This document shows, one piece after another, positions 41,333-49,491 of a stretch of DNA of 64,000 bases. The translations under genes were made by a program, and so were the position numbers. Each line of letters starts with the position of its first letter. The first letter of the stretch is position 1. The stretch is from Sphingomonas koreensis (GTDB lineage: Bacteria; Pseudomonadota; Alphaproteobacteria; Sphingomonadales; Sphingomonadaceae), in the NCBI RefSeq assembly GCF_002797435.1, contig NZ_PGEN01000001.1, positions 2,912,501-2,976,500 on the forward strand, in the 5' to 3' direction. The notes beneath the pieces are model-generated. The model worked only from the letters and a program-made list of their open reading frames with translations. It made no database searches and was not told where the DNA came from.

Positions 41333-41357
41333 CGAGGTGCGAACGGAGAGGAATCGG

Positions 41358-42422
41358 ATGAGCGATCTATTCACGCCCGCGCAATTCGAAGCGCTCGACG
41401 CGTGGTTGACGGCCAATGTTCCCGCGCTGGGCGATGGCGTGCTGACAGCGAGTTTCGTGACCGGCGGCACCAGCAATATCGTTGTCCGGCTGAGCCGCGG
41501 CGATATCGCTGTCGTGCTGCGCAAAGCGCCCCAGCAGGCGCCCCCCGCCAGCGCGAAGGCGATCCAGCGCGAAGCGACCGTGCTGAAGGCGCTGGGCGGG
41601 TCGCGGGTCCCGCACCCCCGCTTTCACGGCTATTGCGAGGACGCCTCGATCGCAGGCGGTCCATTCTACATCATGGATCTGGTTGATGGTTGGGCCGCCG
41701 ATCTCAGCCCGGTCGATAACCAGATGCGCTTCAATGCCGCCTTTACCGGCCCCGATCTGCATTATCTCGCGCATGCCATGATTGACGGCATCGTCGAGAT
41801 GGCCAACCTCGACTATGTCGCGGCCGGACTGCAGGGCTATGGCAAACCCGACAAGTTCCTGGAACGCCAGGTGGAGCGGTGGCGCAGCCAGCTCGCAAGC
41901 TATCCCGACCGTTATCCGGGCTTCGAAAGCCGCCAGTTGCCGGGCCTCGACTATGTCGCCGACTGGCTGAGCGCGAATGTGCCGACGACCGGCCGGCCCG
42001 GCCTGATGCATGGCGACTATGCGATGAACAATGTGCTGTTCGCCAATCGCCCGCCTGCGCGGCTCGCGGCGATCATCGACTGGGAAACCTCGACCATCGG
42101 CGATCCGATGATGGATCTTGCCGCCTATTGCGGACAATTGCGCCGCGGCAACGGACCGCAGCCGGCCAGTCCCTATCTCGATCCCGTCCGGTTTCCCTGG
42201 TTCGAGGACGCAGTCGATTATTTCGCGGAGCGCACCGGGCGCGACGTGTCCGCCATCGACTATTACCAGATCCTCGCCAAATACCGGATGGCCTGCATCA
42301 TTGAATACAAAGTCGCCGAGGCAGCGATCGGCCTCGCGGCGCCCGAAAAGGGCCGGCGTTTCGACGGACTTGTCCGCGGCTTGCTGTCCGAAGCCGAAAG
42401 CATCGCCCGCGCCAGGGGCTGA
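41358..42422 (+). CDS. Aminoglycoside-phosphotransferase-fold kinase, likely hydroxyacyl-CoA kinase
   Basis: A 354-residue APH-fold kinase. The small lobe has FVTGGTSNIVVRL with Lys56 (VVLRKAP) and Glu72. The catalytic loop is MHGDYAMNN (His218, Asp220, Asn225) and the metal-binding IDWETSTIGDP has Asp241. The same fold is fused to an ACAD in human ACAD10/11 and is separate in the LvaA protein of levulinate catabolism, where it phosphorylates a 4-hydroxyacyl-CoA. The next gene is an ACAD10/11-like dehydrogenase, 24 bases on. Antibiotic resistance is therefore unlikely. GGAGAGGAATCGG precedes ATG 41358. Confidence 0.9.
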   Translation: MSDLFTPAQFEALDAWLTANVPALGDGVLTASFVTGGTSNIVVRLSRGDIAVVLRKAPQQAPPASAKAIQREATVLKALGGSRVPHPRFHGYCEDASIAGGPFYIMDLVDGWAADLSPVDNQMRFNAAFTGPDLHYLAHAMIDGIVEMANLDYVAAGLQGYGKPDKFLERQVERWRSQLASYPDRYPGFESRQLPGLDYVADWLSANVPTTGRPGLMHGDYAMNNVLFANRPPARLAAIIDWETSTIGDPMMDLAAYCGQLRRGNGPQPASPYLDPVRFPWFEDAVDYFAERTGRDVSAIDYYQILAKYRMACIIEYKVAEAAIGLAAPEKGRRFDGLVRGLLSEAESIARARG

Positions 42423-42446
42423 CACCTTATCTCCAGGAGACTAGCC

Positions 42447-43826
42447 ATGGATTTCACCGTCGACGCCGAGTTCCAGAAGAAGCTCGACTGGATGAAGGAC
42501 TTTGTCGAGAACAAGGTCCGGCCGCTCGAATTCATCTATGATTACGACAAGGATGCCGCCTACGACATCGAGAACAAGCCGCTTCGCAAGGTCATCAAAC
42601 GCCTCCAGCAGGAGGTGAAGGACAATGGCATGTGGGCTGCCCATCTGCCCGAACATCTGGGCGGAAGCGGCTGCGGCGCGGTCAAGCTCACCTATATGAA
42701 CGAGATGTTCGGCACCTCCGCCTTCGGCCCGGTGGTGTTCGGGTGCCAGGGGCCGGACACCGGCAACAGCGAGATCCTCGCAATGTTCGGTACCGAGGAG
42801 CAGAAAGCGCAATATCTGCAGCCGCTGCTCGACGGAGACATTTTTTCGACCTTTGCGATGACCGAGCCCCAGGGCGGGTCGGACCCGACCAATTTGCGCT
42901 GCGTCGCGGTCCGCGATGGCGACGACTGGGTGATCACCGGAGACAAATGGTTCGCATCCAATGCCAACCATGCCAGCTTCATGATCGTGATGGCCGCCAC
43001 CGATCCGACGGCACCGCCGCATAGCCGTGCGACGATGTTCATCGTACCGACCGACGCGCCGGGCTTCGAGATCGTCCGCAACATCGGCTTCTGGACGGAC
43101 AGCCCCAATTCGGGCGGCCACCCCTGGATCCGCTTCAACGGGGTACGCGTGCCGGACAGCGCCCGGCTTGGACCGGTGGGCGAAGGGTTCAAGGTCGCGC
43201 AATCGCGGCTGGGCGGGGGGCGGCTGCATCACGCCCAGCGCACGATCGGGCTGGTCAAGCATTTGATCGACATGATGGCCGAGCGCGCGGTCAGCCGCAT
43301 GTCGGGCGGGGAACCGATCGGCAACAAGCAGGCCGTGCAGGCGATGATCGCCGAAAGCTATATCGAATATATGCAGTTCCGTCTGCTTGTCCTCTACACC
43401 GCCTGGATGTTCGACCAGCAGCAGGAACATGGCCGCGAGGGCCGCAAGATGATCAGCGCGATCAAGGCTGCGATGGCGAAGATCGCGCAAGACGTGACGA
43501 TCCGAGCGGTGCATCTGCATGGCTCGCACGGCCTGTCGAACATCATGCATTTCGGCGAGTATCTCGCGGTGGCGCTGCACGAGGGAGCGGCGGACGGCGT
43601 GACCGAGCTCCATCTCGGCGCCGTCGCCAAGCAAGTGCTGCGCGACTATAAGCCGCGCGAAGGCAGCAACTTGCCGAGCGAGACGACGTTCCTCAAAAAG
43701 GCCTGGGCGGAAAAGCAGCTCAAGCCGATCCTCGATGAGCTTGGCCTCACCTTCGACGATGGCCGCGCAGACATCGAGAAGAACCTGCCGGTCGAGAAAT
43801 ATAATCTGAAGCCGGTATCGGCCTGA
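42447..43826 (+). CDS. ACAD10/11-like acyl-CoA dehydrogenase
   Basis: A 459-residue flavoprotein, longer than ordinary ACADs. It has LPEHLGGSGCGAVKL, FAMTEPQGGSDPTN for flavin contact, WVITGDKWFASNAN, RLGGGRLHHAQRTIG and the C-terminal GAADGVTELHLG, matching the ACAD10/11 group. In the LvaA/LvaC and ACAD11 systems this partner removes phosphate from a 4-phosphoacyl-CoA to give an enoyl-CoA. Pairing with the upstream kinase supports that role here. CCAGGAG precedes ATG 42447. The stop overlaps the next SDR start (TGATG). Confidence 0.92.
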   Translation: MDFTVDAEFQKKLDWMKDFVENKVRPLEFIYDYDKDAAYDIENKPLRKVIKRLQQEVKDNGMWAAHLPEHLGGSGCGAVKLTYMNEMFGTSAFGPVVFGCQGPDTGNSEILAMFGTEEQKAQYLQPLLDGDIFSTFAMTEPQGGSDPTNLRCVAVRDGDDWVITGDKWFASNANHASFMIVMAATDPTAPPHSRATMFIVPTDAPGFEIVRNIGFWTDSPNSGGHPWIRFNGVRVPDSARLGPVGEGFKVAQSRLGGGRLHHAQRTIGLVKHLIDMMAERAVSRMSGGEPIGNKQAVQAMIAESYIEYMQFRLLVLYTAWMFDQQQEHGREGRKMISAIKAAMAKIAQDVTIRAVHLHGSHGLSNIMHFGEYLAVALHEGAADGVTELHLGAVAKQVLRDYKPREGSNLPSETTFLKKAWAEKQLKPILDELGLTFDDGRADIEKNLPVEKYNLKPVSA

Positions 43827-44593
43827 TGGATCTCTCGATCGGATCGCTGTTCACGGTCGCGGGCAAGACCGCGATCGTGACCGGCGGGTCGAGCGGGGTG
43901 GGACGGATGATCGCGTCCGCGCTCGCCGCCAATGGCGCGCGGACCTGTATCGTTGGCCGCAAGCGGGCTGCGCTTGAGGCGGTAGCGGGCGAGATCGGCT
44001 GCGATTTCATCGTCGCCGATCTGTCGCTCCCCGATGCGATCGCCCGGCTCGCAGGCGAGATCGCCGCGCGCGAGACCGCCATCGACATCCTCGTCAACAA
44101 TGCGGGAACGACCTGGGGGGCGCCCTTCCCGGCATTTCCGCTGGAGGGGTTCGACAAGGTGTTCGCGCTCAACGTCCGCACGCCGTTCCTGCTGACACAG
44201 GCGCTGTTGCCGCTGCTCGAGGCTGGCGCGAGCACCAAGGATTTCTCGCGCGTCATCAATATCAGCTCGGTGGGCGCGCGGATGATCGGCGAGGATGGCG
44301 GGTCGGTTGCCTACGGCCCGTCCAAGGCCGCGGTCGAACAGATGACACGCGTGATGGCACGTCAGCTCGGCAGGCACCGGATCACCGTCAACGCCATCGC
44401 GCCCGGCTGGTTTCCGTCCCGGATGAATGCACCGCTCGGCGATCAGGCGGCGGAGGACTGGATTTCGCGGACACCAGCCGGACGCCTCGGCACCGTGCGG
44501 GATATGGGCGGGCTAGCGCTGTTCCTGTGTTCGCCGGCCGGGGCCTATGTGAGCGGGCAAGTCATCGATATCGATGGAGGCCGCTCGCTCTAG
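43826..44593 (+). CDS. Short-chain dehydrogenase/reductase
   Basis: A 255-residue SDR: VTGGSSGVG loop (18-26), IVGRKRAAL after strand 2 (NADPH-like arginine), ILVNNAG (88-94), and Ser147, Tyr163, Lys167 as the catalytic set. DIDGGRSL ends the protein. Its ATG shares one base with the ACAD stop, so it is the third coupled gene of the kinase unit. It might form or use the 4-hydroxyacyl-CoA by acting on a keto group. Its last four bases overlap the convergent crotonase gene. Confidence 0.9.
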   Translation: MDLSIGSLFTVAGKTAIVTGGSSGVGRMIASALAANGARTCIVGRKRAALEAVAGEIGCDFIVADLSLPDAIARLAGEIAARETAIDILVNNAGTTWGAPFPAFPLEGFDKVFALNVRTPFLLTQALLPLLEAGASTKDFSRVINISSVGARMIGEDGGSVAYGPSKAAVEQMTRVMARQLGRHRITVNAIAPGWFPSRMNAPLGDQAAEDWISRTPAGRLGTVRDMGGLALFLCSPAGAYVSGQVIDIDGGRSL

Positions 44594-45360
44594 GCGTTGC
44601 GGGCCTTTGTGGCGATCGCCTCGCGGTCGAGCGATTCCTTGCGGAACGACTGGTTGGCATCGCGCGATCTGCGATGCTCATTGTCGATCGCATCGGCATA
44701 GGTGAGTCCGAAATTCTCGTCGATCAGCGCGTTGTAGCGGCGGATGACGGATGGGTCGTTTGCTGCGATATCGTCGGCCAGCTTGAGCGCGGCTTGCATC
44801 AATTCCGCCGGTTCGACGACGCGGTTGACCAGCCCCCAACGCTCCGCCGTTTCGGCATCGATGGCATTGCCGCCGAGCGACATTTCCTTAGCGCGTCCGA
44901 TGCCCACAAGGCGAGAGAGCAATGCGCTCATTCTCCCCCCCGGAATGACGCCCACGCGCGTATGGGTATCCGCGAATTTGGCGCCGCGCGCGGCGATGCG
45001 GATATCGCAGCACATAGCCAGCTCAAGCCCGCCCGTAATCGCAAAGCCATTGATCGCGCCGATCACCGGGCCACCGAATGCCGCCATGCCGAAGCGGCGA
45101 TGGCCCGCACCCTGGTCGTCGTCCGGTGCTTGCAGCCCCGACTCGCCGCTCGACAATTCCTTGAGGTCCATTCCCGCGCAAAAGGCACGTCCCTTGCCGG
45201 TCAGGATCGCGACCCGTGTCGCGTCGGGAAGACCGGCAAAGGCGGCTGCAAGCTGCGCGGACAGGGCGCGCGACATCGCGTTCAACGCGTCAGGCCGATT
45301 GAGCGTGACGATCGCGATCGGCCCGCGATGTTCGACGAGGACGACAGGTTCTTCCATCAT
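44590..45360 (-). CDS. Enoyl-CoA hydratase/isomerase-family protein
   Basis: A 256-residue crotonase. IAIVTLNRPDALNAM, AFCAGMDLKEL and GFAITGGLELAMCCD are canonical, so the first hydratase glutamate (in GGLELA) is kept. The second position reads ADTHTRVGV and lacks it, giving a half-canonical site. The start at ATG 45360 overlaps the phosphatase stop (ATGA); a second ATG follows directly. The C-terminal region is basic (HRRSRDANQSF). Hydratase or isomerase activity is both possible. Confidence 0.88.
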   Translation of the reverse strand: MMEEPVVLVEHRGPIAIVTLNRPDALNAMSRALSAQLAAAFAGLPDATRVAILTGKGRAFCAGMDLKELSSGESGLQAPDDDQGAGHRRFGMAAFGGPVIGAINGFAITGGLELAMCCDIRIAARGAKFADTHTRVGVIPGGRMSALLSRLVGIGRAKEMSLGGNAIDAETAERWGLVNRVVEPAELMQAALKLADDIAANDPSVIRRYNALIDENFGLTYADAIDNEHRRSRDANQSFRKESLDREAIATKARNA

Positions 45361-46154
45361 TCAGGCTCCAGCAAATGGGTGCGGATCGCGTTGATTTCGG
45401 CATCGCCAAGACCAAGCCACCCGAAATAGCCGGCGAGATCGCCATGGGTCTCCTCGATCGCGGCAAACATCGCGTCGAGATAGGCGGCATCGACGGTCAG
45501 CATCGGCTCCCACACCGCAGGATCGACGTCGGGGCGCGCAACATGGTTGTGGAAGCGGTGGCGGCCCGCATCGAGATAGACGTTACTCAGCAGATAGTCC
45601 GCCATGATGTCCGCGCGGGCGACGCCCAGCAGATCCAGCATGAGCGCAGCCAGCGCGCCGGTGCGGTCCTTGCCTCCGGCACAGTTGAACAGCAGGGGAA
45701 GCTCACCTGCTGCCGCGGCCTGAAATATCGACTTGAACGCATCAGCCTGATCGAAGGGGAGGGCGCGGTAAAGCGCCAGCATGCCATCGCGCATGTCTGC
45801 GGCGGTCGGTGTCGCGGCGGCTGCGAGGGCGGGAAGATCTGCACCGCTGTGGCGATAATCGCGCGCGAGACGACGGATCTGCAGTCCCCAGCTGCGTGCC
45901 GGACGCCGTTCGCGCTCGATGCTCGTTCGCAGATCATAGATCAGGCGAAGATCCAGCGCCTCCAGCGTGGCAATATCGACGTCGGTGATCTTCGCCAGTT
46001 CGCCCGCACGATAGAGCCGGCCCCACCGGACCGTGCGGCCGAAGCGTGTCGCATAGCCGCCCAAGTCGCGCACATTACTGGCGCGCTCGAGGTGGATATG
46101 GCGATCGACGAGCTCGCTTGTTGGCAGCCGGACCCTGTTCGTCTTGCATTCCAT
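45357..46154 (-). CDS. Tyrosine-phosphatase superfamily protein (Y_phosphatase3 type)
   Basis: A 265-residue cysteine phosphatase-fold protein. The family entry motif ASNVRDLGGYATRFG (25-39) and LIYDLRTSIERE (71-82) precede the P-loop FNCAGGKDRTG, with nucleophile Cys158 and Arg164. The usual histidine before the cysteine is asparagine. Bacterial members act on phosphotyrosine, phosphoinositides or small phosphate esters. I chose ATG 46154, with AGGG seven bases upstream; ATG 46208 would add 18 residues. It is coupled to the crotonase, an unusual partner. A role in removing phosphate from a pathway intermediate is speculative. Confidence 0.85.
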   Translation of the reverse strand: MECKTNRVRLPTSELVDRHIHLERASNVRDLGGYATRFGRTVRWGRLYRAGELAKITDVDIATLEALDLRLIYDLRTSIERERRPARSWGLQIRRLARDYRHSGADLPALAAAATPTAADMRDGMLALYRALPFDQADAFKSIFQAAAAGELPLLFNCAGGKDRTGALAALMLDLLGVARADIMADYLLSNVYLDAGRHRFHNHVARPDVDPAVWEPMLTVDAAYLDAMFAAIEETHGDLAGYFGWLGLGDAEINAIRTHLLEPE

Positions 46155-46279
46155 GCCCTCACCCTGACCGGCGGCGGCGGTCGCGGCCAGCGTTGAAGCG
46201 TAAAGCATCGCATAGGTGCTGGGTGCGGGATTGCCTCGTCCGGCCCGAGCGGTGATGGTCCGCGGCCAAGGAGGGACCG

Positions 46280-47413
46280 ATGGTCAAGGCATTTGCAGTT
46301 GAGTGGAGCGAGCGCGAGGTCGAGGCGCTGAAGGCCCGGCTGGCGGCCTGTCCGCTTCCGCCGGCGCCTCAAGGTTCCGGCTGGGCGCTGGGTTGCGATC
46401 GGGATTTTCTGGAGCGGTTCCGCGACCGGTGGCTGAACGGCTATGACTGGCGTGCTGCCATGCGCGATCTCAACCGTTATCCGCAGTTCATCGCGGAGAT
46501 CGACGGCCAGACGATCCATTTTGTCCATATCGAAAGCGCGGTCGCGGATGCGCGGCCCTTGTTGCTCACCCATGGCTGGCCCGGTTCGCATTACGAATTC
46601 TGGTCGGTGATCGAGCCATTATCGGCCGCGGGGTTCGATCTCGTGATCCCGAGCCTTCCTGGCTATGCATTCAGCGGCAAACCCGATCAGCCGATCGGGC
46701 CGAAGCGAACGGCAGCGCTGTGGAACCGGTTGATGCGCGAGGTCCTGGGCTATCCCCACTATCTTGCGCAGGGAGGCGATTGGGGGGCGACGGTGACGTC
46801 GCAGATCGGTCTCAACCATCCCGAAGGCGTGCGCGGCATCCATCTCAACATGCTGGGCCTGCGCAGCACCGAACCACCGCAGAATGAGGCGGAGATCGCC
46901 TGGATGGCGAAATCCGGCGCCGCGCAGCAGATGCTCGGCGGCTATTCGGCGTTGCAGATGGTAAAGCCCCTCTCGCTCGGCTGGCTCGGCGCAGGCAATC
47001 CGCTGGGACAAGCAGCGTGGATACTCGAGCGGTTTCACGACTGGGCCGATCTGTCCCAGGGCGATCTCGAGACCCTATTCGGTCTCGACCATCTGATCAC
47101 CAACGTCATGCTCTACATGATGACCGACAGTTTCGCCTCGTCGCTTTGGTTCTATCACGGACTGATCCGCGAGGGAGGGATCAATGTGGCTGCCGGGCAG
47201 CGTTGCGAAGTGCCGACCGGCTTTGCTGCCTTCCCCGGTGATGCGCTCATGCCGCCACCGCCCAGGAGCCGGGTCGAGCTCTGCTTCAATCTCGTCCACT
47301 GGACCGAGCCGGGCATGGGCGGGCATTTCGCCGCGATGGAGGCGCCGCAGGCCTTCTCCGCCGATGTGATCAAATGGGCCGACAAGGTCTGGCTGACGGA
47401 GACTCACGCATGA
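46280..47413 (+). CDS. Epoxide hydrolase with N-terminal EHN domain
   Basis: A 377-residue alpha/beta hydrolase of the microsomal epoxide hydrolase group. The N-terminal EHN segment (about 1-90) has FAVEWSEREVEALKARL. The oxyanion motif HGWPGS lies at 98-103, nucleophile Asp167 in QGGDWGA, and the catalytic histidine His349 in MGGHFAAMEAP. It would open an epoxide to a diol. It is divergent from the phosphatase gene, and its stop overlaps the thioesterase start (ATGA). This is the only gene here that points to an epoxide intermediate. Confidence 0.92.
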   Translation: MVKAFAVEWSEREVEALKARLAACPLPPAPQGSGWALGCDRDFLERFRDRWLNGYDWRAAMRDLNRYPQFIAEIDGQTIHFVHIESAVADARPLLLTHGWPGSHYEFWSVIEPLSAAGFDLVIPSLPGYAFSGKPDQPIGPKRTAALWNRLMREVLGYPHYLAQGGDWGATVTSQIGLNHPEGVRGIHLNMLGLRSTEPPQNEAEIAWMAKSGAAQQMLGGYSALQMVKPLSLGWLGAGNPLGQAAWILERFHDWADLSQGDLETLFGLDHLITNVMLYMMTDSFASSLWFYHGLIREGGINVAAGQRCEVPTGFAAFPGDALMPPPPRSRVELCFNLVHWTEPGMGGHFAAMEAPQAFSADVIKWADKVWLTETHA

Positions 47414-47829
47414 CCGACTTGATTCCCGACGGGTATAGCTATGCCGAGTCGCCAAGCGCATTCCCGAATCATGTCGGGCGCATCTTCCACAAGACGGTCG
47501 AAGTGCCCGGTGGCGAGCCGGAGAAGTGGGTCGCGCTCTATGTCGAGGACCATCATGTCAACAGCTGGGGCATGGCACATGGGGGCCTGATCGCCTTCCT
47601 CGCGGAAGTCGGAACCGCCGGCGCTGCCTGGGATCCGGCTGGGCCGCCCGTGGTAACGATCTCCCTCACCATCCAATTCCTTCGCGCGCCCAAGCTCGGT
47701 CAGTTGCTGGAGGTGCGGGCTAAAGCTTCGCGCCGGACCCGAAGCCTGGTGTTCGTCGATGCGCAGGCCTTTGCCGGTGGCGAGCTTCAGTTCACGGTAA
47801 CCGCGGTGAACAAGGTGATCGGCGGCTAG
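47410..47829 (+). CDS. PaaI-like hotdog-fold thioesterase
   Basis: A 139-residue hotdog protein. DHHVNSWGMAHGGLIAFLAEV contains the HGG helix of PaaI-type acyl-CoA thioesterases, and VVTISLTIQFLRAPKLGQLLEV forms the next strands. Active-site acid and histidine positions are consistent with CoA-ester hydrolysis. Coupled by ATGA to the epoxide hydrolase. It may release CoA from dead-end intermediates. It overlaps the convergent isochorismatase-fold gene by four bases. Confidence 0.9.
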   Translation: MTDLIPDGYSYAESPSAFPNHVGRIFHKTVEVPGGEPEKWVALYVEDHHVNSWGMAHGGLIAFLAEVGTAGAAWDPAGPPVVTISLTIQFLRAPKLGQLLEVRAKASRRTRSLVFVDAQAFAGGELQFTVTAVNKVIGG

Positions 47830-48446
47830 GAGGGGCGGTCGAGCGCCGCGATCACCTCGTCCGCCGTCGTGATGCGCGCGAGCATGCGCAACTGTTCGGT
47901 GACGATCACGCGATGCGTCTCGGGGTCGGCGCCTGCGGTGCAATCTTCCGGGATCACGACATAATAGCCCAGATCGACGGCGGTCATGGTGTTGCCGGGC
48001 ATGGCGATATTGGTCGAGACGCCGGTGAGCACCACCGTCTGGATGTCCATGCGCCGCAGCGTCGCATCCAGATTGGTCCCGTTGAACGCGATCAGGCCGG
48101 CGGGCCGGTCAAGCACGAAGTCCTGAGGATGCGGCTTCAACTGCGGCACGAATTCCGCCTCGACGCTCCCTTTTTTGAGCTTGCCGCCCTTCAGCGTCAG
48201 CGCGTTGATCAGCGAATTGGGCTTGATGTCGGCGAGATCGTCGCGATGGACGACGGGGGCATGAAATACCGGCAGCGCCCTGGCGCGGAATGCATCGGCG
48301 AGCGTCGCGATACGATCGAGGATCCCGCGCTCGGCAACCTGGTCGGCCAGCCCCCTGAAGCCGGCATAGGCCGCATCGACGACACCAAGCTGGCATTCGT
48401 TAATGATCAGCGCGGCGCGACCCTCGATCTTCATTTCCTTCGCCAT
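47826..48446 (-). CDS. Isochorismatase-fold protein with all catalytic-triad positions replaced
   Basis: A 206-residue Rossmann-like protein of the isochorismatase/cysteine hydrolase superfamily. It has ALIINECQLGVVD at the first strand, IATLADAFRARALPVFHAP, FVLDRPAGLIAFNGTNLD, and VVLTGVSTNIAMPGNTMTA. The usual triad is Asp-Lys-Cys. Here the aspartate position is Glu17, the lysine region has Arg114 and no lysine, and the nucleophile position is Ala148. The fold is intact but cysteine-hydrolase chemistry is not expected. ATG 48446 has AGAGGAGC upstream. It may be a binding protein, a chaperone-like subunit or an enzyme with different chemistry. Confidence 0.85.
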   Translation of the reverse strand: MAKEMKIEGRAALIINECQLGVVDAAYAGFRGLADQVAERGILDRIATLADAFRARALPVFHAPVVHRDDLADIKPNSLINALTLKGGKLKKGSVEAEFVPQLKPHPQDFVLDRPAGLIAFNGTNLDATLRRMDIQTVVLTGVSTNIAMPGNTMTAVDLGYYVVIPEDCTAGADPETHRVIVTEQLRMLARITTADEVIAALDRPS

Positions 48447-48561
48447 GGCATGCTCCTCTCCGGCGATCCGGGTTAGCGCAAACGAGCCGTCTATTCCCGC
48501 ACATCCTTGATCAAATGCGCCGGACATTGCGGCGTTGCGCGCAGGCGGGAAGAGGTAGGGC

Positions 48562-49491
48562 ATGGACCAGATGAAGCCAGCCGGAGTGCTTGCCCCCTAT
48601 GCCGGTGCGCCGCCGCCTGCGCCTGCATGGTATCGATGGGCAATAGACCAGCTACCCGAGCGATCGACCTTCGAATGCGACGGCGTTCCCGTCGAGCTGC
48701 TGACATGGGGTGAGGTCGGCAAACCCGGTCTGCTGTTCCTCCATGGCGACAGCGCCCATGCGGACTGGTGGTCCTATACCGCGCCCTTCTTTGCCGACGA
48801 ATGGCGATGCGCGGCGATCTCCTGGACCGGGATGGGCAGTTCGGGACGCCGTCCTGGCTACACATTCGACGCATGGGCCAGGGAGGCGATCGCTGCGATC
48901 GACGCCGCTGCGCTCGACAATGGCACCGGCACCATGGTCGTCGCGCATTCGCTGGGCGGCTATCCAGCGCTCATCGCCAGCGCGCGCGAGCCCCGCATCC
49001 GCGGCATTGTCTCGCTCGACAGCGCCATCATCCCGCAGGATCTGATGGCGGAGGTGCCGCGCCCGAAGCCTCGCCCGCACAAAGTCTATGCGAGCGAGCA
49101 GGAGGCGCTCGGGCGGTTCCGCTTCATGCCGCCGACCATCGGCGACCAGCATTATGCGGTGGATCACATCGCGCGGCGCGGCCTGCACGAAGCGGAGGGG
49201 GGATGGACATGGCGTTTCGATCCCGAAATCTGGCGCGATCTTGAAAGCCGCAGCGGGGAGAATCTCGCCGACTTGCCGCGCAGGGCGAAGTGCCCGCTGG
49301 CGCTGGTGGTCGGCGAACGGTCCGAACTGATCCGCGACGAAATCGCCACCTATATGCGCGGCATCTATCCCGAAGGAACGCCCTTCATCGGCATCCCGGA
49401 TGCAGGACATCACATCATGGCGGACCAGCCGCTGGCGCTGATCGCCGCGCTGCGGAGTTGTTTCGCCTATTGGCCGGAGAGGACGCCATGA
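48562..49491 (+). CDS. Alpha/beta hydrolase
   Basis: A 309-residue hydrolase. LLFLHGDSAHADWW supplies the oxyanion region, AHSLGG the nucleophile Ser130, LALVVGERSELI the acid strand, and DAGHHIMADQP the catalytic histidine. No signal peptide or lid insertion is obvious. AGAGGTAGGGC lies before ATG 48562. The stop overlaps the SDR start by four bases. It may hydrolyse an ester, lactone or C-C bond in the pathway; the family is too broad to decide. Confidence 0.9.
   Translation: MDQMKPAGVLAPYAGAPPPAPAWYRWAIDQLPERSTFECDGVPVELLTWGEVGKPGLLFLHGDSAHADWWSYTAPFFADEWRCAAISWTGMGSSGRRPGYTFDAWAREAIAAIDAAALDNGTGTMVVAHSLGGYPALIASAREPRIRGIVSLDSAIIPQDLMAEVPRPKPRPHKVYASEQEALGRFRFMPPTIGDQHYAVDHIARRGLHEAEGGWTWRFDPEIWRDLESRSGENLADLPRRAKCPLALVVGERSELIRDEIATYMRGIYPEGTPFIGIPDAGHHIMADQPLALIAALRSCFAYWPERTP

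Noticed and set aside
41358..42422. Possible aminoglycoside-resistance kinase
   Set aside because: The APH fold is present, but the neighbouring ACAD10/11-like gene and operon context point to hydroxyacyl-CoA phosphorylation.
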